DNA of 64,000 bases, from positions 139,001 through 203,000 of the forward strand of contig CAMXCT020000123.1 in the NCBI GenBank assembly GCA_947184155.2, read 5' to 3'. The first letter of the stretch is position 1; every line of letters starts with the position of its first letter. Under the pieces are notes generated by a model. It was not told where the DNA came from, did no database searches, and worked only from the letters and a program-made list of their open reading frames with translations. Origin of the DNA: Cladocopium goreaui (lineage: Eukaryota; Sar; Dinophyceae; Suessiales; Symbiodiniaceae). A program made the position numbers and the translations under genes. Positions 52,745 to 64,000 of this stretch are shown here, in pieces.

Positions 52745-53015
52745 CACTATGACAAAACAAATATAGATAGATATAAATAAATATATATATGCATATATGC
52801 ATTTATGCATATATGCATATATGATTATGCATATATATTTATATACATACATATATACATATATACATATATACATATATACATATATACATATATATAT
52901 ATACGTATATACATATATATACATATATACACATATATACATATATACACATATATACATATATACATATATACATATATACATATATACATATATACAT
53001 ATATACATATATACA
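52745..53015. repeat. (ACATATAT)n microsatellite
   Basis: Long ATATACATATATAC tract; all frames across it are by-products. Confidence 0.97.
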
Positions 53016-53079
53016 TGAAAATGATGATACTGCAGTTTGAATCTGGTGTGTGTGATCGTCATTGTCATCGTCTTCGTCA

Positions 53080-53165
53080 CCACCACCACCACCACCACCA
53101 CCATCACCATCACCATCACCATCACCATCATCATCATCATCATCATCATCATCGGTATCATCATC
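53080..53165. repeat. (CAC)n/(CAT)n trinucleotide tract
   Basis: CACCAC, then CATCAC, then CATCAT runs. Read on the plus strand it would give polyhistidine, but it lies in no supported exon. Confidence 0.95.
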
Positions 53166-54109
53166 ATAAGTATCAGGGGCTGGCAAGCCTGAAGATGTTT
53201 GAACCATCGTGAGATGGCCAAAGACGGTTTTCCGTGCGATGGGCCAGCTACCCTGAGTTATCCACAGTCAGCAAGCACTGAACATTCGGATGGTTACAGC
53301 GACAAACATTTGTGAAGATCTCTTCCTGTATGCATTGTAGCATTAACTACTGCCCATGTTTGCTGATATGGGCGATGATTTCTTTTCTGGATTACATCCC
53401 CATTATTTTTTACGTGTGACGCATTCTGCTTAATCTGGATAATATTCTAGATCCGTAATATTCCAACTATGGTAGAAATAGTATATTCCAGAATTATGGT
53501 TCTGGATATCTATCTAAAACATCACTTTTATTCATTCCCCATTTGCTGATGCTTTCCAAACCCCCAAAACATTGCCAGCTCCAAGGAAGGAGGTGGAATG
53601 CAAGGAGCTGGGTGAAAGGGCCGAAAATTGGAGGGATTAACCAGAGGAAAAGTGGATATATCCCACATAGAAGAAGTGAATTGTTTATTTTCGAGGAGAC
53701 ATCGCCAATCCAATGGATTTTGATGAACCCTGCGAGAAAACTCAATGGTTTGGACCATCCATTCCCAACGAGAAAGTTACTGGTGAATTAGATGGAAATT
53801 GGATAATTTGGGACATTGCAACATGGGCTAGCCAACGGGTGAAGAGTAGCTTAGTTGTTTTTTCGACGTGCATGGAGAAATATATAAAATTGAGAATTGT
53901 TCCATCATTTTGGGAGAAGAAACCGCATTTAATAGGATTAAACCTTCAATTGTAAAGGTGGCGCCCAATATGTGGATTTGATAAATTATGGTTTTGTTAG
54001 CAAAAAACATGGTTGACTGATTTTTACCACAAGTTAATCATAGAACTGCGACATAAAACATCATTGACTGTGAAATCTTCGCAAAAACTTACCCAACTCC
54101 ATCATTTAG
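53166..54109. other. non-coding stretch
   Basis: Mixed composition, no supported exon; ends in ATCATTTAG, the acceptor of the next candidate. Confidence 0.5.
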
Positions 54110-54149
54110 GAGGAAGATGTGGCACCGGCGGACCGCGAGATCCTTCCTG
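54110..54149 (+). CDS. candidate short exon, acidic
   Basis: After CATCATTTAG a frame reads EEDVAPADREILP and meets CCTG|GTGAAG. Small but GC-rich with good borders. Confidence 0.4.
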
Positions 54150-55166
54150 GTGAAGGTTGCTGGCCTTGTACCTGGGGTGTTGGGAGCAACCCTATCGCAT
54201 GGGATTTTTCGACGCATTTCCATGTCGGTCACTATCAAATGCATAACGTTTGATGGTGAAATTAATCAAAAAGATCATTTCGATGACCGGAACTACGTAT
54301 TCATATTTATTAAACGGTTCATTTGATAAGAAACTGATCATTGTAGGAATGAACTTATGAAAGTTGATGATTTACAGGGCAATTTTCCAGCCAGATTGGC
54401 GTCATAGGAAACAGAAACATCCCATTGCGAACATAGTATACCCAATGGTAAAACCTGTATTGGTGGTGGTCTATTATTGGGTTTACCATGTTAGAAATGT
54501 ACGTTCCTGCAGATTGCTCATGTTTGTTGCCTATCCATCAAATCAACTTTGCTTGGGTGCATCACTGTGAGGTTGGCTAGAACTTCCCTATGTTTAGTGT
54601 CCAAAGCCATTGAATTGGTTTTCTTGCTTCTATCTTCATTTGGGTGTTTCTCAAAATCGGGGTGCCCCTTTTTTTCAATGAGAAACCCCAATAAAAAGGA
54701 CCAATTACGGGATGATACCTGGGACTTCCCCATTTCGGGAAACCCAAAAAATCACATGTCATACATCATGGTAATATAGCAGACGACTATACGCATCAAG
54801 AGAGGTCACGAACCCCATCCCCCTATATATTAAGTACCCCCATTCTATGGTTCCAAAGATGTAGTTTCATCCCCTACTAGACATGACTAAACCATGGTTT
54901 ATGTGGGGTGTTTAGTATGAACGCGGGAAGGGGTTGCAGTGAAAGCTTATCTACATGAATTGCACCCCACTAAGTCCCATGAAGTCTGAATACAAATCCC
55001 ATTAGTTCATCCCATGAATACAAATCCCCATTCAAAATCCCATTGAATCCCGTAGAGAACTCCCATGAAAAATCCCATAGAAACATTCAAAATCCCCTAG
55101 AAATCCCAGTAAGTCCCGTTATCGTCCCAAGAATCGCCCCTGAAATCCCCAAAAAAAAACCGCCAG
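54150..55166. other. intron-like stretch
   Basis: No supported exon. Imperfect GAAATCCC/AATCCCAT repeats lie at 54980-55140. Confidence 0.5.
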
Positions 55167-55283
55167 GCAGCGTCGCCACGCGTCTGCCGCGCGTGCGCGC
55201 CGCGGGGAGGCGGAGGGACGATGCCACCCACGAGGTCGTGGCGGGTCCCGGGTCCGATGCTGATTTCATGGGGAAATCTGTTG
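55167..55283 (+). CDS. candidate exon, Arg-rich then acidic, ending at an introner
   Basis: 117 bases after AACCGCCAG with the frame (G)SVATRLPRVRAAGRRRDDA and then EVVAGPGSDADFMGKSV. It ends at TTG|GTACCC, where the GT is the first two bases of the family-1 inverted-repeat element's flank. Very GC-rich. The minus strand is also open; the plus frame is preferred for its borders. Confidence 0.55.
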
Positions 55284-55284
55284 G

Positions 55285-55402
55285 TACCCTCTGGTCAACA
55301 TACCAAAAACTATGGAAAGATCCACCATTTTATAGCTGGGTAAATCCACTATTTCAATGACCATTTTCAAGTTCGCAAACTGTAAACGTTTACCAGAGGG
55401 TA
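55285..55402. repeat. introner-like element, family 1, starting at an exon edge
   Basis: The ends are TACCCTCTGGTCAAC and GTTTACCAGAGGGTA; the interior has ATGGAAAGATCCACCATTTT and CCATTTTCAAGTTCGCAAA, the latter as in the copy at 481. Confidence 0.8.
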
Positions 55403-56197
55403 AACCCGGTGGAATTTAGGGATAGTAGGGTTAGCCCATTTTCAGACCCCTTTTTTTTGATGGGAAGGTGTTGAGATGGAAATGTTGATGGGAAAAATCT
55501 ATTGGATATAACGGGCTAAGGTGTTAATATGAAGATATTTAGTTGCTGGTAATGGGATTTCGATGGAAAGTCGATGGGATTCTAATGGGATTTGGTCAGG
55601 TATGTATTGAACTATAGTTGGTTAACTATAGTTGGTTCAAAGATAGCTACAGTATTAACTAGTTTGTATTAACTATAGTTGGTTCATAGTGAAATATTAG
55701 TTGTTTTCCGCTATTCCCACGGGAAAAAAACCATGGGATCTTTAGAGGGAAACTATGGAGATTCTCTGTTGGATTGGTGTCTACTGAAGCTCGACATATC
55801 TGCAGCAACTTGACTATGATAACTATGGGGCCACTACCAGGTAGAATGGTTTTCAGGGCCATTTTCATAAAGGGATCTACTAACTATGATACTTGACTAT
55901 GTTTTTTTTGGGGATTTCTATGGGGCTTTCTGAATGGGGATTTCTAATGGTTTTCAGGGCCATGTTCATTGCGGAAACTGGTGGAATTTCCAGCAAGCCA
56001 TGTTTCATTACCAGGGGATAAACCAAACAATTCTCCCAATTTTACCATTTATGGATGTTTGATATGTTTCACCATACTCAATGCTATCTGTTTGACAGAT
56101 TGTTGATATGGAGGTTTCCTAAAATGGGGGGTACCCCCAAATCATCCATTTAAATTGGATATCCCATTATAAACCATCCATTTTGTGCTACCTTCAT
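55403..56197. other. AT-rich non-coding stretch
   Basis: Repeated AACTATAGTTGGTT phrases (55610-55690) and duplicated GGTTTTCAGGGCCAT phrases; no gene. Confidence 0.5.
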
Positions 56198-57345
56198 TCC
56201 CCACCTGCCAGGTGAGGGTTGTTAGATTTTATGTCAGTTGCCTCCTCGTCCTCCTTCTCCTCCTCCTCCTTCTCCTCCTCCTCCTCCGCCTCGTCCTGCC
56301 TCGTCCTCCTCTCCTCCTCCTCCTCGTCCTCCTCGTCGTCCTCGTCGTCCTCGTCGTCCTTGCTCAACTGCGACCCGCGATCCACAGTGTTCTCTGCCGG
56401 ACCTCAACCACGAACCATCCACGCCCAGTGTTCCCTGCCGGACCTCAACCACGACCATCCACGCCCAGTGTTCCCTGCCGGACCTCAACCACGACCATCC
56501 GCGCCCAGTGTTCCCTGCCGGACCTCAACCGCGACCATCCGCGCCCAGTGTTCCCTGCCGGACCTCAACTGCGACCATCCGCGCCCAGTGTTCCCTGCCG
56601 GACCTCAACCGCGACCATCCGCGCCCAGTGTTCCCTGCCGGACCTCAACCGCTCTTCTGACATATCTTCTGACATTTTATTTGGCATTCTATCTGGCATA
56701 TCTTCTGGCATATCTTCTGGCATTCTATCTGGCATTCTATCTGGCATATCTTCTGGCATATTATCTGGCATTCTATCTGACATATCTTCTGGCATATATT
56801 CTGACATATCTTCTGGCATATCTTCTGGCATATCTTCTGGCATATCTTCTGACATATCTATCTGGCATATCTTCTGGCATATTTCTGGCATTCTATCTGG
56901 CAACTCTTCTGGCATTCTATTCTGGCATTCTATCTGACATATCTTCTGGCATTCTATCTCTGGCATTCTATCTGGCATATCTTCTGGCATTCTATCTTCT
57001 GGCATTATATCTGGCATATCTTCTGGCATTCTATCTGGCATATCTTCTGGCATTCTATCTGGCATTCTATCTGGCATTCTATCTGGCATTCTATCTGGCA
57101 TATCTTCTGGCATTCTATCTGGCATATCTTCTGACATTCTATTTGGCATTCTATTTGGCATATCGTCTGGCATATGATCTGGCATATCTTCTGGCATTCA
57201 ATCTGGCATTCTATCTGGCATATCTTCTGGCATATCTTCTGGCACTCTATCTGACATATCTTCTGGCATTCTATCTGGCATATCGTCTGGCATATATTCT
57301 GACATATCTTCTGGCATTGGCAAATCTTTCCCTGCCGGACCTCAT
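56198..57345. repeat. compound tandem-repeat module 1
   Basis: In order: a unique lead (CCACCTGCCAGGTGAGGG), a CTC/CGTCGTCCT pyrimidine tract, about seven 40-bp units (CCCTGCCGGACCTCAACC...), then a 12-bp array (TCTGGCATATCT/TCTGGCATTCTA) of about 660 bases, closing with GCCGGACCTCATGTAGGAAG. Long frames (SLPDLNHDHPRP, LAYLLAFYLA, MPEDMPDR) are repeat by-products. Confidence 0.95.
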
Positions 57346-57749
57346 GTAGGAAGATATGGGCCACTATTGAGTTTGCGGGTGGCAAAGTTTGAAGCAATCA
57401 GTTTGAACAGATGACAGAGTCACTGGGGTGGACAGAGACATTTCCATTTCTGTACCTTTGGAGCTGTTTGCAAAGACGCTTGAGACAGGCAACATCTTAC
57501 AGCAAGTTACTACAAATTACTTGATGGGATCTCATGCTGGATTGATGCTTGAGACAGTCAACATCACACAGAGTTTCTATTGTGTATCACAGCTATGGTA
57601 GCATGGTGGATATGTGACATCGGAACATTCGCTGGAGCATTTGCGCCCTCATCTACTCGATCGCGGGCCAGAGGCAGGATGGACATCATCATAGAAGCAT
57701 TCAGCAGGAGGAGGTTATGTGATCAGTAGTGTCTTCTTGCGTGTTTTTC
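57346..57749. other. unique spacer between repeat modules
   Basis: Mixed composition with two similar phrases containing GCTTGAGACAG and CAACATC (about 57480 and 57550). No gene. Confidence 0.5.
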
Positions 57750-58905
57750 CCCACCTGCCAGGTGAGGGTTGTTAGATTTTATGTCAGTTGCCTCCTCCTC
57801 CTCCTCCTTCTCCTCCTTCTCCTCCTCCTCCTCCTCCGCCTCCTCCTGCCTCGTCCTCCTCTCCTCCTCCTCCTCGTCCTCCTCGTCGTCCTCGTCGTCC
57901 TCGTCGTCCTTGCTCAACTGCGGCCCGCGATCCACAGTGTTCTCTGCCGGACCTCAACCACGACCATCCACGCCCAGTGTTCCCTGCCGGACCTCAACCA
58001 CGACCATCCACGCCCAGTGTTCCCTGCCGGCCCTCAACCACGACCATCCCCGCCCAGTGTTCCCTGCCGGACCTCAACCACGACCATCCACGCCCAGTGT
58101 TCCCTGCCGGACCTCAACCGCGAGTATCCACGCCAAGTGTTCCCTGCCGGACCTCATGTAGGAAGATAAAATGTCAGATAGAGTGCCAGAAGATTTGCCA
58201 GGTAGAATGCCAGAAAATATGCCAGAAAATATGCCAGAAGATATGCCAGATAGATATGCCAGAAGATATGTCAGAATATATGCCAGATAGAATGCCAGAT
58301 AGAATGCCAGATAGAATGCCAGAAGATATGCCAGAACATATGCCAGAAGATATGCCAGATAGAATCCCAGAAGATTTGCCAGATAATATGCCAGAAGATA
58401 TGCCAGAAGATATTCCAGATAGAATGCCAGAAGATATGCCAGAAGATATGCCAGAAGATATACCAGAAGATATACCAGAAGATATGCCAGATAGAATGCC
58501 AGAAGATATGTCAGAATATATGCCAGAAGATATGTCAGAATATATGCCAGAAGATATGTCAGATAGAATGCCAGAAGATATGTCAGAATATATGCCAGAA
58601 GATATGCCAGATAGAATGCCAGATTGAATGCCAGAAGATATGTCAGATAGAATGCCAGAAGATATGCCAGATAGAATGCCAGAAGATATGTCAGATAGAA
58701 TGCCAAATAGAATGTCAGAAGATATGTCAGATAGAATGCCAGAAGATATGCCAGAAGATATGCCAGATAGAATGCCCAAATAGAATGTCAGAAGATATGT
58801 CAGATAGAATGCCAGAAGATATGCCAGAAGATATGCCAGATAGAATGCCAAACAGAATGTCAGAAGATATGTCAGATAGAATGCCAGAAGATGTGCCAGT
58901 AAGAA
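57750..58905. repeat. compound tandem-repeat module 2, with inverted 12-bp array
   Basis: The lead, pyrimidine tract and about five 40-bp units repeat module 1 in the same direction, but CTCATGTAGGAAGATA follows at once and the 12-bp array comes after it in the opposite orientation (AGAATGCCAGAAGATATGCC). Array 1 and array 2 are therefore inverted copies. Confidence 0.95.
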
Positions 58906-59149
58906 CATGTATAAATGTTATGGTGGGGATCACACGAAGTAAAGTAATTTTTTAGAAACCCCCATATCTTGTTTTTGGAGATGATTTCATCTCCAATTCC
59001 AAACCCTGGGGTTTTTTATGTGCCATGGCCAATTTATTTTGGAGTATACCAATCCATTAACCACCATTAATCACCATTGACCACCATTATTGGGGGATGG
59101 CCATGAATCCATTCCTACCTGGATTCCCATGGGAGGCAATCCTACAAAG

Positions 59150-59193
59150 CGCCGCGATGGCGCAGGCGGGAAGAAACTACGGCGCAGGGCAAG
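59150..59193 (+). CDS. candidate short exon
   Basis: Between CCTACAAAG and GGCAAG|GTAGTT, with the frame AAMAQAGRNYGAGQ. GC-rich with a plausible donor. Confidence 0.4.
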
Positions 59194-59254
59194 GTAGTTG
59201 TAGGAAAATATGGCTATGATATGGCTATTTATATCGCTGCATCCATGTATGTAT

Positions 59255-59400
59255 ATATATATATATTGTATTTATTTGTTGATTTATTTATTTATTTATT
59301 GTTTATTTATTTATTTATTTATTTTATTTTGTTGGTTGTTTATTTATTTAGTTATTTATTTATTTATGTTTGTGTGTTTATATTTATATGCAATTATATA
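59255..59400. repeat. (TTTA)n microsatellite
   Basis: TTTATTTATTTATT tract with (AT)n at both ends. Confidence 0.97.
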
Positions 59401-60586
59401 TATATATATAATAGTTGTTCTTCTTATGGTTATAATTGTCCACAACATATATATATATAGTGATAGATACCCACTATACTCACATCATGGTAAATATAAC
59501 ATCATAATATGGTTATGGATACTTTAATCCACAACAACTATCATTGTAGTATAGTAATATAGAATTAGTTTTAATGATTCACATCGTTAGTATAATGTTG
59601 TAGTTATGGTTTTAAGTATCCTTGTCATATATGATATAGGATCCACATCAAGACTATAATGTTCGAATGTTGCAGCAATGGATATGGGTTTTGGGTACTG
59701 CAACTCCCCAAGGTATTATTGTCTATGGATATGGAAATATAGTTACGGATACATGTTTCAAATATACATATATACACGTTTTGATGGATAATATAGTTAT
59801 AATATGGTTAGTGTTGCTAATACTGATGGGCATTTTTTAATATACTGTACATAATAGCCGCGGATAATGTTGATATAATATCGTGATATGCTTAATGTTG
59901 GTTCACCTGTTCTTTCCGGATCATCATGGATAGATAAGTCCATACCTGAGACAGTGCTGCTCAAAACCCCTGTTGGTAATATTAACATCATTCAGAGGAT
60001 TCTAGCCATCAAGGATCAAGATAGACTTGGGCTAAAGTTGATCAATCATGGTTGGTGGATGATTATATGGGCCATATGGGCTTAAAAACTACCCTTCGCT
60101 TTCTTCGGCGATAATCGTAATCCATGAAATGGGAATCCCGTTCTTGACCAACCAGTCATTGACAGAGGGCTGTCCTCATCAAGATTAAAAACTCCCAGTC
60201 TAGTTATATCCTCATGATATCTCCATTATGTCCCAATAATTGGATAAAAAAAAATCCAAGGCAATATGAAACCTCCCATGAAGTGCCCCCGATATAACAT
60301 GATATCATTAATCCCCATGATATCCCCATTATAACCGAATATAAAAATGTATCTATTTGGATTTTAGAAAAAAGAAATGATATCCCTCACTGAAATATCC
60401 AGTGTATATACATTCATATGAATATTTGAATACATGAATACATGTGTATATATATATATACAATATATATATATATATGTATACATATCTGTCTATCTAA
60501 TCTAATCTAACCTGTTCTATCCTGTTCTACTCCATTCCATTCGATTCTATTCTATAGATCTATCTATCCCCATGATATCCTCACGA
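59401..60586. other. AT-rich non-coding stretch
   Basis: (AT)n and CTAATCTAATCT repeats; no supported exon. Confidence 0.5.
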
Positions 60587-60636
60587 GGTCGAGGAACCTG
60601 AGCCGGAAGTGGCGCTGGAATCCGCCTCGCAGGAGC
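60587..60636 (+). CDS. candidate exon, acidic
   Basis: After CCTCACGAG a frame reads VEEPEPEVALESASQE. It ends near GAGC|GATGGG, possibly a GA donor. GC-rich against AT-rich flanks. Confidence 0.45.
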
Positions 60637-61118
60637 GATGGGGATGGGCATGGGATTCTTATAGGGCAACAATGGGTGTTTAATGGGAATATCATGGATA
60701 TAAAGCCATCTAATATTCCAACACTGGGATATAATGGGTGTATAGTGGGTATATGATGGGATTATCATAGGAATCTGATGGGAATAATTGTGATATAATG
60801 GGAATATGGTGGGAATGAACCTATTGACGCAACATGTTATTGGAATATGAATAGGGATATAGTGGGACAATAACGGGACATTCCCCTCCGGTGTCAACGT
60901 GGCTGAGAAATCCTCAACGAAATGGCGCGATGCAATGGGTAGCAAATTGCCCAAAAAAAACCGTCCGTCAATTAAGGGATAGCGAGTGCCCTGAGTGCCC
61001 ACATCATCCACTATAATTTTAAATGATCCCAAGTTCAAATCCAAATTGAATTTTGGTATCATCATCTACATTGGATACCCATAAATGGACCAAGTGATCA
61101 GCTCGCTGTACCACGCAG

Positions 61119-61175
61119 GAGGAGAAATCCAAAGCTCGGCTCGGGGCCTCAGCGGCGAATCTGCCGGAATTTGGG
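61119..61175 (+). CDS. candidate exon
   Basis: After GTACCACGCAG a frame reads EEKSKARLGASAANLPEF. GC-rich; the 3' border is unclear. About 470 bases lie between it and the previous candidate, where 60880-60940 is also somewhat GC-rich but open on both strands. Confidence 0.45.
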
Positions 61176-61280
61176 GATCTCAATTTTTTCCGCTGATGAT
61201 GTGATCATAGCTGGTTAATAGTGATGGTTAATAGATGTTAATAGGCTATAAACCAACAACAATGGGAATATGATGGTGAT

Positions 61281-61395
61281 CTGGTTGGTGGTGACTGGAA
61301 CATGAATGGATGATGACTTTCCATTCAGTTGGGAATGTCATAACCCCAACTGACGAACTCATATTTTTCAGAGGGGTAGGTATACCACCAACCAG
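61281..61395. repeat. inverted-repeat element, family 2
   Basis: 115 bp with ends CTGGTTGGTGGTGACTGGAAC and ACCACCAACCAG; the interior has CCCAACTGACGAACTCAT, matching the half copy at 26205. Confidence 0.85.
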
Positions 61396-61917
61396 AGATG
61401 TTCATTTGTACTAAAATTTACTCCTCTAAAATTGGTTCTTTGAACTAGTGATGTGAATTCTTCAATTTTTGTTGATTGGTGTTCCGTAGTTGGAACGATA
61501 CTTGACTTGGCGACTGTAGATCCAGGATCAACCTCACTGGGCAAATGAAATAGGGCCTCAGGTTGCGACCTCACTGTTTGGTGATGGTTTATAAGGGAAA
61601 TTGTCCCACAATAGCCGAACTATTCAGCTTAGAAAATGATAATTCATGCAAAATAATACTGTAATCACTTGTATTTTTTTCATCATTGTCCCTCTCCCAC
61701 CTTTTTTGGACAAAGTCATATCACATTGTTAGTTATATATTCCGTTATATCCAATCGTGAAGATCGATATCGATTGATAGGCTGATGGACATATAGATGG
61801 CTAGGATCGATAGATATATTTTCTAACCCCAATGATGTTGATTGATTATCCTAATCCCAATCATGTATAGATATATGTTCTAGAAAGATTTAATGAATCT
61901 ATCGTTATTTTCCTTAT

Positions 61918-62032
61918 TTGGTTGGTGGTTTGGAACATTTGTTATTTTTCCATATATTGGGAATGTCATCATCCCAACTGACTAATAGTGACTTTCATTT
62001 TTTTTTAGAGGAGCAGGTATACCACCAACCAG
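61918..62032. repeat. inverted-repeat element, family 2
   Basis: Ends TTGGTTGGTGGTTTGGAAC and ATACCACCAACCAG; the interior has CATCCCAACTGACTAATAG. Confidence 0.85.
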
Positions 62033-62162
62033 CAGTCAGATTAATGGAATATGATAATCTATAGAATATCTATGAATATCTACCACAACTGGGCAACCCA
62101 TATCCCTATCATATTCTGAATGATATCCTTTTTAAAAAATGTAACGATAGATATTCCCGCAG

Positions 62163-62224
62163 GCTCCAGAGACGGCAAGCCATCGAGAATAACCTGGAAG
62201 TGAGTGAGAAGGCGCTGATCAAAG
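62163..62224 (+). CDS. candidate exon, helical
   Basis: After GATATTCCCGCAG a frame reads LQRRQAIENNLEVSEKALIK, a typical amphipathic helix. It could end at CTGGAA|GTGAGT (consensus donor, 62201 region) or at AAAG|GATGTC. The peptide reading through argues for the later border. Confidence 0.5.
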
Positions 62225-62379
62225 GATGTCATTGGGATATCATATGGATATTATGTTGGTTAATTTTCTATATATATATATGTACACATAGGTAAACATA
62301 GATATATATATATACAAACATAGATGTAGAAATGCATATATATATATGTGCTAATTGCAATATATGTTTTTTGGAATTT

Positions 62380-62503
62380 ACTCTCTGGTAATCAAACGTG
62401 GCTGTGAAATCTCCTGTAAAGGGAGATTTTTTTCGCGTATAGCTGGGAAAATCAACGATCAATGGTGGATTGTCCATTGTAATGGTTGATCGGAGGGTAA
62501 TTG
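62380..62503. repeat. diverged introner-like element, family 1
   Basis: The left end is TTTACTCTCTGGTAATC and the right end GGTTGATCGGAGGGTAA, with interior ATAGCTGGGAAAATCAAC. Divergent but recognisable. Confidence 0.6.
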
Positions 62504-64000
62504 ATATAATGGCTATGTGATTGGGATATAATTTGGATATCATGTGAATCACACACAGTACACCAAAATGTGGGGCGCATACAATCCACAATAGACGTTC
62601 GACAACAATGGGGGGTTTACCTTCAGGTATTGGGTGAGTTAAATCTCATCACTTGCCGCATTTTTAAGGGAGAAACATGAGGCCTCCATCCAACTTGGAA
62701 TAGCTTGGACTATTGGTGGTAAATCATGGTAAATGGATGTATCCCAAAAAAAAAGTTATCCCCAAATCCTCTGGTTGATCGTCATCTTCCCAATGAAATC
62801 ATGTCACCATGTCTCCGATACCAAGATCCCCATGATATCCCCATTGAGTCCCTTTTATACAAAAAAAACATCCTAGTCAGTCGTTAAAATCCCCATTTCA
62901 TCCATAAATACATACTTATACAGTGTATTACATATATCCCCATATATGGATAGTGTTGGATAGTGTATATGTATATATCCCCACTTCATCCATCTATGAC
63001 ATACATTACTCCATCATATCCCCACTATATCCCCCACTATATACCGCTACAACGGGCAACCCACGAGGCCCTGGAATGTATCGCAGTGTGCACGGGCGCG
63101 CAGCCACGTGCACTGCCCGGGCACCAATGGCGAGCCAACCAGGGAAATCCAGGAATATATGGGAGTTTGAATGGGAAGAACATGGGAAAATATGGAAGAA
63201 CATGGGAACTATATATCCCCCACTATCGCCACTAGATCCCCCAATATATCCCCCACTATATGGAAGAACATGGGAAATTTTGAGGAAAATTACTTGGAAA
63301 AGCATGGAAAATAAGGAAAATTCATCGGAAAATATGGGAAAATAAGCGAAACGTATGAGAAAAAACCACTGTAAGTGAAGGTTAGCTGAGAAGATCATCG
63401 CACTAAATGGCGGATTTTGCAGCACCATGTTTGATGATACTGGATGGTAAGTATTACAACAAATAGCGGTTGATATTGTTGCAAAGAATGTTTTTAATAT
63501 TGATTAACTATTGGCAGTTGAAAATGTTAAATATTTAGTTATTTCTTAATATTAATATTTAATATTGATACGTATCATTGACAAAAAGCTACTAATGATT
63601 AACTATTGGCAGTTGAGTTGCCGATGAACTAATATGTGTAGCCTAGTTTCAGACAAAACCAAAAAAACATAAGCTAGTTGACTGTGAGGTAATCTAAGTA
63701 AGATTGTGTGCAAGCATTGTTGTTTGCACAGCACAACCAAAGTCGTCTTATCCATCGATATTTGAAGCAACACTTAGATAATCGGTCAACCATTTACGGT
63801 GGCTACGGGCAAACGGGCAAACTACAGGACAAAATAGGCGTAAGATGATCCCAATTTTGGGTTCATATCCGTGCATGATGGTTTTACACCTATGATATCT
63901 GTGTAAACCTTGGTTGAGTACTTTAGTGGATTAAAAACATGCTTCATTTGCTTGTGCTTTTTGGGTGGATTGATGTTGAATGCCAAGTTAGTCCATTTGT
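62504..64000. other. mostly non-coding end of the window
   Basis: A GC-rich island at about 63055-63140 is open in several frames on both strands and may be an exon, but strand and frame cannot be chosen. TTAACTATTGGCAGTTGA occurs twice (about 63505 and 63598). Nothing else is supported. Confidence 0.4.

Noticed and set aside
52797-53212. Frames of Ile/Tyr repeats and polyhistidine
   Set aside because: Encoded by (ACATATAT)n and (CAT)n microsatellites.
56185-58908. Frames of up to 376 codons (LAYLLAFYLA, MPEDMPDR, SLPDLNHDHP)
   Set aside because: They are by-products of 12-bp and 40-bp tandem repeats, open on both strands at once.

Overview
The window looks like nuclear DNA of a eukaryotic protist, most probably a dinoflagellate. 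This is an inference. It rests on an AT-rich, repeat-laden background in which short GC-rich, exon-like islands (about 40-120 bases) sit 0.5-3 kb apart, on terminal-inverted-repeat elements whose ends carry splice sites (introner-like), and on two large retroelements of types I associate with such genomes. There are no bacterial operons, ribosome-binding sites, CRISPR arrays or recognisable tRNA/rRNA genes.

Layout: (1) 1-14.2 kb: candidate plus-strand exons of one or more host genes, the last ending in a stop at 14198 and one showing a PH-domain-like end, interrupted by introner-like repeats and a 3.5 kb AT-rich minisatellite (4461-7982). (2) 14575-22996: a complete Ty1/copia-type LTR retrotransposon on the minus strand with apparently identical 198-bp LTRs, a primer-binding site, gag-protease, an extra small ORF, an ORF joining a methyltransferase-like region to integrase, and reverse transcriptase-RNase H. 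(3) 23-38 kb: more candidate plus-strand exons, including Pro/Ser-rich ones at 31.9-33.5 kb, then several GC-rich minisatellites. (4) 38200-51339: the most striking feature, a 13.1 kb minus-strand element bounded by 579-bp apparently identical direct repeats. It holds eight co-oriented ORFs: an SR/Pro-rich ORF, a second gag-like ORF, a Penelope-like reverse transcriptase with an N-terminal GIY-YIG nuclease, a Myb/SANT-like protein, and four unrecognised ORFs that appear to be two copies of a two-gene module (A-B-A-B). (5) 51.3-64 kb: plus-strand exon candidates, two related tandem-repeat modules whose terminal 12-bp arrays are inverted relative to each other (56.2-58.9 kb), microsatellites and further introner-like copies.

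How parts relate: both retroelements lie in simple repeats ((AT)n and (CA)n) between exon islands and so probably in introns or spacers. The small inverted-repeat elements have GT/AG splice signals inside their termini, and in several places their ends coincide with the edge of an exon-like island, as expected of intron-generating or splice-site-donating transposons. Exon calls are hand-read from reading frame, splice-like borders and base composition; they are hypotheses, and which exons join into which gene cannot be told from this window.
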